Below are positions 1-5,971 of a stretch of DNA of 7,770 nucleotides, in pieces. Below the pieces are notes generated by a model. That model saw nothing but the letters and a program-made list of their open reading frames with translations. It was not told the origin of the DNA and did no database searches. The stretch's first letter is position 1, and every line of letters starts with the position of its first letter. Both the position numbers and the translations under genes were made by a program. This stretch comes from Collinsella aerofaciens (GTDB lineage: Bacteria; Actinomycetota; Coriobacteriia; Coriobacteriales; Coriobacteriaceae), in NCBI GenBank assembly GCA_008668235.1, contig RQCP01000048.1, positions 1-7,770 of the forward strand, in the 5' to 3' direction.

Positions 1-195
1 AACGGCAGGGCCAGGCGAGCAACTCGTCCGGTCTCGGGCGCATCGCCCCTTGCCGGATTCAGATTCGACAAGGGGCGACCATTGTGCAATCGCAAGAAGA
101 TGACGGGGCGGAATGTCAATCCTGGTCTAACAGAGCCTTAAATAATCATTCGGTACAAATTGATCATTTAATCCCCGTCCCAGAAAAATCATCAG
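1..195. other. Left-edge non-coding stretch downstream of rlmD
   Basis: No supportable gene is seen here. Bases 1-115 are GC-rich, and bases 120-190 turn AT-rich around a TGATCA palindrome. Plus-strand frames are open from the window edge to TAA at 139-141 and at 207-209, but the short translations match no family I know. A minus-strand ATG at 43 opens towards the edge with a purine-rich stretch only 2 nt upstream. The region contains the inverted repeat listed separately. It is most likely the 3' flank of rlmD. Confidence 0.5.
43..78. repeat. Inverted repeat (10-bp arms, 16-nt spacer)
   Basis: TCGCCCCTTG at 43-52 is the exact reverse complement of CAAGGGGCGA at 69-78. It could fold as a hairpin and might end rlmD transcription, which reads leftward. 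However, no T-run follows the stem on either strand, so a standard intrinsic terminator is not supported. An operator for a gene beyond the left edge is equally possible. Confidence 0.45.
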
Positions 196-1509
196 CTAGT
201 TGCGCCTAAGGTGGACGACGGTCTCGCAGTGGAAGGTTTGTGGGAACAGATCGACTGGCGTGATCTTTACGGGGGAGAAGGTGCCTTCTTCGACAAAGCG
301 TTTGAGATCGCGCGCCAGGGTGGCCGGGTCGCAGCTCACATAGGCGACATCGCGAGCGCTTGTGCTGGCGATGAGGTCGATGGCCTCAGGTGCTAGGCCT
401 GCACGCGGCGGGTCGACTACTAGGACATCGGCGTCCTGGTCGGGGAACTCGCGCACCGCGTCTCCGCCAATGACGTCGACGTTATCAAGCTTGTTGATTT
501 CCAGGTTACGGCGTAGATCGCGCACGGCGGGGCCGTAGGCCTCGACGGCAGCGACAAAGTCGCAGCGGCGGGCGAGCGGCAGGGTAAAGGTGCCGGCACC
601 GCAGTACAGGTCCACGGCAAGCTCGTCTTCCTGCGGATCGAGCGCCTCCATAACGAGCTCGATCAAAATCTCGGCGCCCTTGGTGTTGACTTGGAAAAAC
701 GATGGGGCGGACAGGCGCATCTGGCCGTCAGCGATGTTCTCGGTCCACGAGCCCTCACCGGCGAGCATCTCCACCTTAGAGACACGGCGGGCCTTCTTTT
801 CGCCCTTGCTCATCACGCGCACGATGCTCGTGGGATGAGCGGCGTCCGCCAGCACGCGGGAGACCTGCGAGCGCGGAAAAGAGCCTGTCGGCGTCCAGAG
901 TGCGACCTCGAGTGCCTTGGTGCGGCGCGATGCGCGAATGCCCACGCGTTCGAGCCCCAAGTCATGGCTGCCGCTTAGATAGTTAAGTGCGCCGACGACC
1001 GATTTGAGTGCCTTCGGGAAGCGCTTATCGAACAGCGGACACATATCGACGGTCACGATTTTGCTGGGGTCGACACCGTGCATGCCAAGGCGCACGCGAC
1101 CGTTGACGACGGTCGGTTCGAGCTCGATTTTATTGCGGTAGCCCCAGTCGTCCTTGGTGTGGCAGATGGGCTGTACCAACTCATCGACCTGCTCAGGAGC
1201 GAACTTGCCGATGCGCTCGAGCGTGGAGCGCAGGTTTTGCTCCTTGGCGGCGAGCTGTGCCGTGCGTGAGAGATTGCCCCACGAGCAGCCGCCGCAGATG
1301 CCCACGAAGGGGCAGGGAGGCTGAATGCGATCGGGGCTTGGCTCCAGAATCTCGGTGGTGCGGGCGCGCATGAACGACTTGCCGTCCTGTACGACCTCGG
1401 CCTCGACGATGTCGCCTGCCACGGCACCCTGCACAAAGACGGCCTTGCCGTTGTCGGCGTGCGCCAGCCCGTCGGCGCCGTAGGTCATCGATTCTATAGT
1501 GAGCTTCAT
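196..1509 (-). CDS. rlmD: 23S rRNA (uracil-C5)-methyltransferase, RlmD/RumA type
   Basis: This 437-aa enzyme belongs to the TrmA/RumA family, which transfers a methyl group from SAM to C5 of a uridine in 23S rRNA. Residues 1 to about 58 form a TRAM RNA-binding domain. The [4Fe-4S] ligands fit a Cys-x5-Cys-x2-Cys motif (C66, C72, C75) plus C157. The C-terminal Rossmann methyltransferase domain carries FFQVN (261-265), the SAM loop VDLYCGAGTF (299-308), VVDPPRAG (373-380), the catalytic Cys in YVSCDP (C393) and a late Glu (E429) in the general-base position. I chose the ATG at 1509 because AGGCAGGA lies just upstream; the in-frame ATG at 1545 would add 12 atypical residues. It lies downstream of ppk1 on the same strand behind a terminator, so read-through or a weak local promoter must drive it. 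RlmD versus the related RlmC or RlmCD specificity cannot be separated from sequence alone. Confidence 0.93.
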   Translation of the reverse strand: MKLTIESMTYGADGLAHADNGKAVFVQGAVAGDIVEAEVVQDGKSFMRARTTEILEPSPDRIQPPCPFVGICGGCSWGNLSRTAQLAAKEQNLRSTLERIGKFAPEQVDELVQPICHTKDDWGYRNKIELEPTVVNGRVRLGMHGVDPSKIVTVDMCPLFDKRFPKALKSVVGALNYLSGSHDLGLERVGIRASRRTKALEVALWTPTGSFPRSQVSRVLADAAHPTSIVRVMSKGEKKARRVSKVEMLAGEGSWTENIADGQMRLSAPSFFQVNTKGAEILIELVMEALDPQEDELAVDLYCGAGTFTLPLARRCDFVAAVEAYGPAVRDLRRNLEINKLDNVDVIGGDAVREFPDQDADVLVVDPPRAGLAPEAIDLIASTSARDVAYVSCDPATLARDLKRFVEEGTFSPVKITPVDLFPQTFHCETVVHLRRN

Positions 1510-1557
1510 ATTCCTGCCTGTCATTCGCGTTGTTGTTCGCACCATGGTAGCAGGGAA

Positions 1558-1599
1558 AAGCGCCCCGCATCCGAGGCTTTCCTCAAATGCGGGGCGCTT
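1558..1599 (-). terminator. Intrinsic terminator after ppk1
   Basis: The arms 1558-1570 and 1587-1599 pair perfectly over 13 GC-rich bp. The 16-nt loop can itself form a small GAGG/CCTC stem. Read on the minus strand the hairpin ends in a TTTT tract (complement of 1556-1559), starting 24 nt past the ppk1 stop. It therefore terminates ppk1 before rlmD. Confidence 0.85.
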
Positions 1600-1620
1600 C
1601 TACAAACTGCTTCTACAAAC
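1596..1620. repeat. Perfect 12-bp direct repeat
   Basis: GCTTCTACAAAC occurs at 1596-1607 and again at 1609-1620, a 13-bp period with one base between. The repeat fills the gap between the ppk1 stop codon and its terminator and overlaps the base of that terminator's stem. It is probably a small slippage duplication. Confidence 0.8.
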
Positions 1621-1622
1621 GA

Positions 1623-4031
1623 CTATTTCGTCTTGCCGGTAATGAGCGTCTTAAGACCCAGGCCGATCAGACCCAGGCCCATGCGCACACGACCGGGGCG
1701 ATGGCGCTCGATGGCCTTGGTCTTGCCAGCGGGCTTATCGCGACGGGCACTCGTCTCGGGTGCGGGCTTGGTGACCTGCGGCTCGGGCCGAGGTACAGGT
1801 GCAGGCTCGGGCTCAATGACGGTCGCCTGGACCTCTTGGACCTTGGGTGCTACTGGCTGCGGCTCGGCCTCGGAGGCAGGTTCCGCCTCAATGACGGGCT
1901 CGGGCGCGGCCTCGGCGTTGCGATAGGCACGCTCCAGCAGAGCTTCCTGCGAGTTGAAGGGTTTTTCACCCTCTGCACGCTCCACGGGGACCCAGGTGCC
2001 GTCGCTCGTGAGGCTGCGGGCCTTCACGTTGTCCCGCAGCTGCATGCCCATGTACTCGTGCACTAGGGCGCGGCAGGTGGGGTCGAGCACGGGGAAGGCG
2101 ATCTCCACGCGGTGCTCGGTGTTGCGCGTCATCATATCGGCTGAGCTCAGGTAAATCATGTCCGAGTCCACGCCGAAAGCATAGACGCGCGCGTGCTCCA
2201 AAAAGCGTCCGACGATGGAGCGGACATGCACGTTCTCGGTCTTGCCCGGAACACCGGGCTTGAGGCACGAGATGCCGCGGATGATCATGTCTACGCGCAC
2301 GCCGGCACACGATGCCTCGGCGATCTTGTCGATAACCTCGCGGTCGGTCAGTGAGTTGAGCTTAAAGAACACGCGGGCGGGCTCGCCGGCAAGGGCGCGC
2401 TGGATCTCGCGGTCAAGCCCGCGCATGATGAGCGGTTTCAGTCCGACGGGCGCCACACCCAGGAAGCGGTAGTCGCCGCGCAGGTTGCCCAGCGACAGAT
2501 TGCGGAAGAACAGGTTGGCGTCTTCACCGATGCCGGGATGGGCTGTCATGAGCATAAAGTCGCTGTAGAGTTTGGCCGTCTTCTCGTTAAAGTTGCCGGT
2601 GCCCAAAAGCGTGAGGCGGGTGAGCGCCATGCCCTCGCGATAGGTGAGCTGGCAGATCTTGGAGTGGCACTTAAAGCCTTCGGAGCCGTAGATGACGGTG
2701 CAGCCTGCCTCTTCCAGACGCTCGGCCCACTCGATGTTGTTCTGCTCGTCAAAGCGGGCGCGGAGCTCCATGAGCACCGTGACCTCTTTGCCGTTCTCGG
2801 CAGCATCGATCAGCGACTCGCACAGACGGCTCTGCTTGGCCACGCGGTAGAGTGTGATGCGCAGCGAGATGCACTCGGGGTCGTAGGCGGCCTCGTGCAC
2901 CAGATCCAGGAAGGGGTTCATGGCCTCGTAGGGATAAAAGAGCAGCTTGTCGTGCTGCAGCACCTGCTCGCGGATGGAGCGGGTCATGTCGATGGTGGGA
3001 TTGGGCTGCGGCCTAAACGGCGTAAAGAGCAGCTCGTTGCGCAGGTGCTCGGGAATCTTGCCCTCAATGCCAAAGACGTAGCCCAGGTCGAGCGGGATAT
3101 CGCAGGTAAAGACAGAGCGGCGCGAAAGCTCGAGCGCCTTGCGGATGGTCTTGAGCGTTGCCTTCTCGAGCGACCCCGAGACCGCGAGCACTACCGGCTG
3201 CAGACGCAGGCGCTTCTTGAGGATGCGCTTCATGTGCTGGCGGTAGTCCTCTTCCTCTTCGACGCCCTCGCCGTCCGGATCGATGTCGGCGTTGCGGGTG
3301 ACGCGGATCAGCGCACGATCCAGCGGCTTATAGGAGCCAAAGCAGCTGTCCAGGCAGGCGAGGATGACGTCCTCGAGCAAGATGTAGGAGTAGGTGCCGG
3401 TGGGCGAGGGGATCTCGACCACGCGGTTCATCGAGGCGGGAATCTCGATAAGGCCCAGCAGGCTCTCCTCGTCGGTGGCGCCGTCCAGACCACAGGCCAG
3501 ATAGAGCGCGCCATTGCGTAGGTTGGGGAAGGGGTGGCGAGGATCGATGACCAGCGGCGAGATGACCGGCGACACGTAGGCCTGGAAGTAGCGGGTTACA
3601 AAGGTGCGCTCCTCGGGCGTAAGCGAATCGATGCGGGCGCGGTGAACGCCCAAGGTGTCGAGCTTGCCCTCGATGCTCTTAAAGATGGACTCCCAACGGG
3701 TAAGGAGCCCGGGCATTTCGGCCATGACAGCATCGACCTGTTCGGAGGCGGTCATATTGCTCTTGTTGTCGACAGGTTGCTTTTTGAGCTCTGCCAGATC
3801 GGACAGGCCGCCCACGCGCACCATGAGAAACTCGTCGAGGTTAGACTCGAAAATCGACACGAACTTTAGACGCTCGAACAGCGGAACGGTCTCATCGAAG
3901 GCTTCGTCAAGCACACGGTTGTCAAAGCGTAGCCAGCTGAGCTCTCGGTTCTGCGTGTACGAGAAGTCGCGAGGCGGTTTGCGCAGCTTTGCGGCGGCTT
4001 GCTTTTTTTCGATTTTGCTCGGCATATGCAT
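1623..4031 (-). CDS. ppk1: Polyphosphate kinase 1 with extended C-terminal tail
   Basis: PPK1 reversibly moves the ATP gamma-phosphate onto a growing inorganic polyphosphate chain through a phosphohistidine. The N-terminal domain opens with YTQNRELSWLRFDNRVLDEA (25-44). The C-terminal catalytic domains show LRITLYR (390-396), ELRARFDEQNN (422-432), the autophosphorylated His in FKCHSKIC (H456) and the second catalytic His in GRFLEHARVY (H613). The conserved enzyme ends near residue 690; E. coli PPK has 688 residues. Here a further tail of about 95 residues follows: a Pro/Ala/Glu-rich stretch (about 708-766), then a basic region ending in GLGLIGLGLKTLI (785-797). The start may be ATG 4031 or ATG 4025; GGACAG upstream could serve either. 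The gene diverges from arcA. No promoter is clear: a TTGAGA (4081-4086, minus strand) is a weak -35 candidate without a convincing -10. The core function is secure, the role of the tail is unknown. Confidence 0.96.
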   Translation of the reverse strand: MHMPSKIEKKQAAAKLRKPPRDFSYTQNRELSWLRFDNRVLDEAFDETVPLFERLKFVSIFESNLDEFLMVRVGGLSDLAELKKQPVDNKSNMTASEQVDAVMAEMPGLLTRWESIFKSIEGKLDTLGVHRARIDSLTPEERTFVTRYFQAYVSPVISPLVIDPRHPFPNLRNGALYLACGLDGATDEESLLGLIEIPASMNRVVEIPSPTGTYSYILLEDVILACLDSCFGSYKPLDRALIRVTRNADIDPDGEGVEEEEDYRQHMKRILKKRLRLQPVVLAVSGSLEKATLKTIRKALELSRRSVFTCDIPLDLGYVFGIEGKIPEHLRNELLFTPFRPQPNPTIDMTRSIREQVLQHDKLLFYPYEAMNPFLDLVHEAAYDPECISLRITLYRVAKQSRLCESLIDAAENGKEVTVLMELRARFDEQNNIEWAERLEEAGCTVIYGSEGFKCHSKICQLTYREGMALTRLTLLGTGNFNEKTAKLYSDFMLMTAHPGIGEDANLFFRNLSLGNLRGDYRFLGVAPVGLKPLIMRGLDREIQRALAGEPARVFFKLNSLTDREVIDKIAEASCAGVRVDMIIRGISCLKPGVPGKTENVHVRSIVGRFLEHARVYAFGVDSDMIYLSSADMMTRNTEHRVEIAFPVLDPTCRALVHEYMGMQLRDNVKARSLTSDGTWVPVERAEGEKPFNSQEALLERAYRNAEAAPEPVIEAEPASEAEPQPVAPKVQEVQATVIEPEPAPVPRPEPQVTKPAPETSARRDKPAGKTKAIERHRPGRVRMGLGLIGLGLKTLITGKTK

Positions 4032-4042
4032 CTGTCCGTTCA

Positions 4043-4057
4043 GTCCCCGCAGGGGAC
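4043..4057 (-). promoter_or_regulatory. Small hairpin in the ppk1 leader
   Basis: GTCCCC (4043-4048) and GGGGAC (4052-4057) pair perfectly around a 3-nt loop. The hairpin sits 11 bases upstream of the ppk1 ATG at 4031. If transcribed it would lie just 5' of the ribosome-binding region and could influence translation. Only this one example is in view. Confidence 0.35.
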
Positions 4058-4433
4058 GGTAGCCTAACCCTATTCACTATTGTCTCAATTTAGTCGACTT
4101 GTGGCACGGACGTATTGTGCGAACGGTATCTTTACCTACTTCTTACGCTGACAAGTCATAGGACTGACGCCCTGCTCGTCTGCAAGCGGTCTATATCCTC
4201 ACTCAACTGGTACGTAAGTGTGAATAAGAATGATGGATAGCTGAATATCATTGAATGCAGGCGGAAACGTAAACAAACATCATTTATATACATAAAACCG
4301 ATTTAGCTATGCAATTCTGAATCAAAAGTTTAGAGATGCAATTGCAAATAGTTTTTAGGAAAAAAGAGCGTTTACCTTAGAAAAGTTACTTTAGAACGCC
4401 GAAGTACATTATGGGGGAATCTCATGCGATATA
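4058..4433. other. AT-rich intergenic region between divergent ppk1 and arcA
   Basis: No gene is supported. The part from about 4300 on is a diverged copy of 7390-7521. Shared blocks are ATGCAATT (4309-4316 and 7400-7407), AAAGTTTAG (4325-4333 and 7423-7431), TTTTAGGA (4353-4360 and 7442-7449) and GCGTTTA (4368-4374 and 7457-7463). The last two keep the 3089-bp offset that separates the arcA start codons. A lone GAACGGTATC at 4121-4130 also occurs at 7266-7275; on the minus strand it reads towards ppk1. Confidence 0.6.
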
Positions 4434-4460
4434 CCGTTCATCGCACTTTGTTGACCGTTC
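4434..4460 (+). promoter_or_regulatory. Paired CCGTTC boxes, putative activator site of arcA
   Basis: CCGTTC occurs at 4434-4439 and 4455-4460, a direct repeat with 21-bp spacing, about two helical turns. The same arrangement stands upstream of the second arcA (7522 and 7543). The proximal box begins 39 bp before the -10 hexamer in both cases. With an inferred start near 4506, the box centres fall near -48 and -69, typical of activator sites. The regulator is unknown. Confidence 0.6.
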
Positions 4461-4470
4461 GGGGGCGAGG

Positions 4471-4499
4471 TGGAATTGCGGGTGGAATTTGGATATAAC
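4471..4499 (+). promoter_or_regulatory. Predicted arcA promoter, copy 1
   Basis: TATAAC at 4494-4499 lies inside TTTGGATATAA (4488-4498), a block identical to 7576-7586 before the second arcA. The hexamer 17 bp upstream is TGGAAT (4471-4476), a poor -35. A good -10 with a poor -35 next to the CCGTTC pair suggests an activator-dependent promoter. The inferred transcript would have a leader of about 75 nt. Confidence 0.55.
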
Positions 4500-4515
4500 T
4501 AGAGCTGTCAGCAAG

Positions 4516-4564
4516 CAGCGTCCGCTATGGAAGGGCGCTGAGAGATTCGGCCGAAAGGCCCGAA
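4516..4564 (+). promoter_or_regulatory. Structured 5' leader of arcA, two hairpins
   Basis: Hairpin I pairs 4516-4523 with 4533-4540 (8 bp, one G-U). Hairpin II pairs TTCGGCC (4546-4552) with GGCC (4557-4560) and GAA (4562-4564) around a GAAA tetraloop, with C4561 bulged. The second arcA has equivalents at 7605-7623 and 7632-7652, including the bulged C. Plausible roles are transcript stability or translational control. It matches no riboswitch class I recognise. Confidence 0.5.
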
Positions 4565-4681
4565 AGAAAGGTAGGAGGCCATGACGAAAGGTCTGCACGT
4601 GCCTTCCGAGATCGGCAAGCTCAGGAAGGTCTGCCTGCACCGTCCCGGCGACGAGCTCCTCAACCTGCCGCCCGACGAGCT
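4557..4681 (+). repeat. Identical 125-nt block, first copy
   Basis: Bases 4557-4681 match 7646-7770 without a mismatch by direct reading, at an offset of 3089 bp. The block covers the last 24 nt of the leader and the first 101 nt of arcA. Identity stops at 4556 on the left; on the right it reaches the window end, so its full length is unknown. Confidence 0.95.
4567..4578 (+). promoter_or_regulatory. Unusual double ribosome-binding region of arcA
   Basis: A strong AGGAGG (4573-4578) ends only 2 nt before the ATG at 4581, closer than the usual 5-9 nt. A second purine motif, AAAGG (4567-4571), has a 9-nt spacing. The arrangement is identical before the second arcA. The ATG is kept because the protein then begins as ADI family members do. 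Confidence 0.6.
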
Positions 4682-5822
4682 CGAGCGACTCCTGTTCGAC
4701 GACGTCCCGTTCCTGGAGGTCGCGCAGCAGGAGCACGACACCTTCGCCCAGATCCTGAGGGACCAGGGCGTGGAGGTCCTCTATCTCGAGAACCTCGTCG
4801 CCGAGGTGTTCGACCAGGTCCCCGGCGCCCGCGCCGAGTTCACCGACCAGTACATCGCCGAGGCCGGCATCCGCGGCCAGCACATGCCGCAGATCGTCCG
4901 CGAGAAGCTGGACTCCATCGAGGACAACCTCGAGTTCGTCAAGAAGACCATGGCCGGCATGACCAAGTCCGAGATCGACATGCCCCTCACGGCGTCCACG
5001 ACCCTCGACTCCCTGGTCAACTCCGAGTCCGAGTCCGACCTGATCATCGACCCGATGCCCAACCTCTACTTCACCCGCGACCCGTTCGCGGTCATCGGCG
5101 AGGGCGTCAACCTCAACCGCATGTACTCGGTCACCCGCAACCGCGAGACCCTGTACGGCAAGTACATCTTCAAGTACCACCCCGACTACAAGGACGTCTC
5201 GCTGTACTTCCGCCGCGACTGCCAGTTCCACACCGAGGGCGGCGACGTGCTGAACATCAACGAGAAGACCCTCGCCGTCGGCATCTCCCAGCGCACCCAG
5301 GCCGCCGCGATCGACGTCATGGCCCAGAACATCTTCTGGAACTCCGACTCCAAGGTCGAGCGCATCCTGGCCTTCGATATCCCGGTCTCGCGCGCCTTCA
5401 TGCACCTCGACACGGTCTTCACCCAGATCGACGTCGATAAGTTCACGATCCACCCCGCCATCATGGGCACCCTGCGCGTCTACGAGCTGACCGCCGGCAA
5501 GAACCCGGGCGACGTGAACATCCGCCTGATCGAGGACACCCTCGAGCACGTCCTGGAGGACGCCACCGGCGTCGACCAGGTCAAGCTGATCCCCTGCGGC
5601 GGCGGCGACCCGATCGCGGCCTCCCGCGAGCAGTGGAACGACGGCTCCAACACCCTGTGCATCGAGCCCGGCAAGATCTGCGTCTACGCCCGCAACACCG
5701 TCACCAACGACGTGCTGTACAAGGAGGGCCTGGACCTTCTCGTCGTGCCCTCCGCCGAGCTCTCCCGCGGCCGCGGCGGCCCGCGCTGCATGAGCATGCC
5801 CTTCTGGCGCGAGGACCTCTAA
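4581..5822 (+). CDS. arcA: Arginine deiminase, complete copy 1
   Basis: This 413-aa cytosolic enzyme hydrolyses L-arginine to L-citrulline and ammonia, the first step of the ADI pathway. Its length is normal for bacterial ADI. It opens with EIGKLRKVCLHRPGDEL (10-26), an N-terminal ADI signature. The catalytic set is present: NLYFTRDP with D167, HTEGGD with E219 and D222, FMHLDT with H275 and D277, and the nucleophilic Cys in GGPRCMSMPFWRED (C403). Codons end almost entirely in G or C, more extremely than in rlmD, ppk1 or the aminotransferase, which suggests very high expression. It has its own predicted activator-dependent promoter and structured leader. A hairpin follows 60 nt after the stop, then an aminotransferase on the same strand. 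No arcB, arcC or arcD is in view. A second arcA starts 3089 bp downstream. Confidence 0.98.
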   Translation: MTKGLHVPSEIGKLRKVCLHRPGDELLNLPPDELERLLFDDVPFLEVAQQEHDTFAQILRDQGVEVLYLENLVAEVFDQVPGARAEFTDQYIAEAGIRGQHMPQIVREKLDSIEDNLEFVKKTMAGMTKSEIDMPLTASTTLDSLVNSESESDLIIDPMPNLYFTRDPFAVIGEGVNLNRMYSVTRNRETLYGKYIFKYHPDYKDVSLYFRRDCQFHTEGGDVLNINEKTLAVGISQRTQAAAIDVMAQNIFWNSDSKVERILAFDIPVSRAFMHLDTVFTQIDVDKFTIHPAIMGTLRVYELTAGKNPGDVNIRLIEDTLEHVLEDATGVDQVKLIPCGGGDPIAASREQWNDGSNTLCIEPGKICVYARNTVTNDVLYKEGLDLLVVPSAELSRGRGGPRCMSMPFWREDL

Positions 5823-5855
5823 GGTCTTCAAGGACCCGTACAGGTCATAATACAT

Positions 5856-5877
5856 ACATCTAGCTGCCATTAGATGT
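5856..5877 (+). other. Small hairpin in the arcA 3' UTR
   Basis: ACATCTA (5856-5862) and TAGATGT (5871-5877) pair perfectly over 7 bp around an 8-nt loop, 5 nt before the terminator stem. It could protect the 3' end of the arcA mRNA. Its A/T content makes the fold weak. Confidence 0.35.
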
Positions 5878-5882
5878 CTCCC

Positions 5883-5916
5883 ATTGGGGCGGTGCGGGTT
5901 TTCGCACCGCCCCAAT
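5883..5916 (+). terminator. Hairpin terminator between arcA and the aminotransferase gene
   Basis: Arms 5883-5896 and 5903-5916 pair perfectly over 14 GC-rich bp around a 6-nt loop. The bases after the stem (CTTGTATG) make a poor U-tract, so termination may be partial. Because no clear promoter is visible in 5917-5971, read-through from arcA probably supplies the next gene. Confidence 0.75.
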
Positions 5917-5971
5917 CTTGTATGAGGAACGTCAACACGATTGGATGACTGCTTTTGTAAGGAGCTTGGCC

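Noticed and set aside
43..90. Possible tRNA fragment around GGATTCAGATTCGAC
   Set aside because: The T-loop resemblance is superficial; no acceptor, D or anticodon arms can be built around it.
1510..1545. Longer rlmD start at the ATG at 1545
   Set aside because: It adds 12 residues outside the TRAM domain pattern and lacks the good ribosome-binding site found before ATG 1509.
2538..3521. 327-codon plus-strand open frame inside ppk1
   Set aside because: It lies wholly antisense to conserved PPK1 coding sequence, has no family signature and no supporting ribosome-binding context.
4424..4498. 24-codon open frame preceded by GGGGGA, a possible arcA leader peptide
   Set aside because: It lies upstream of the predicted -10 and spans the CCGTTC boxes. 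The related ATG at 7500 upstream of copy 2 gives an unrelated 12-codon frame, so coding is not conserved.
4422..5915. 497-codon open frame on the minus strand across arcA
   Set aside because: It is the antisense of a gene with nearly all G/C third positions, which removes stop codons. The translation is a monotonous Val/Asp/Leu/Gly mix with no domain, and arcA on the plus strand has every catalytic residue.
5918..5971. Upstream TTG start for the aminotransferase
   Set aside because: It overlaps the terminator region edge and has no Shine-Dalgarno, whereas ATG 5972 has GTAAGGAG at ideal spacing.
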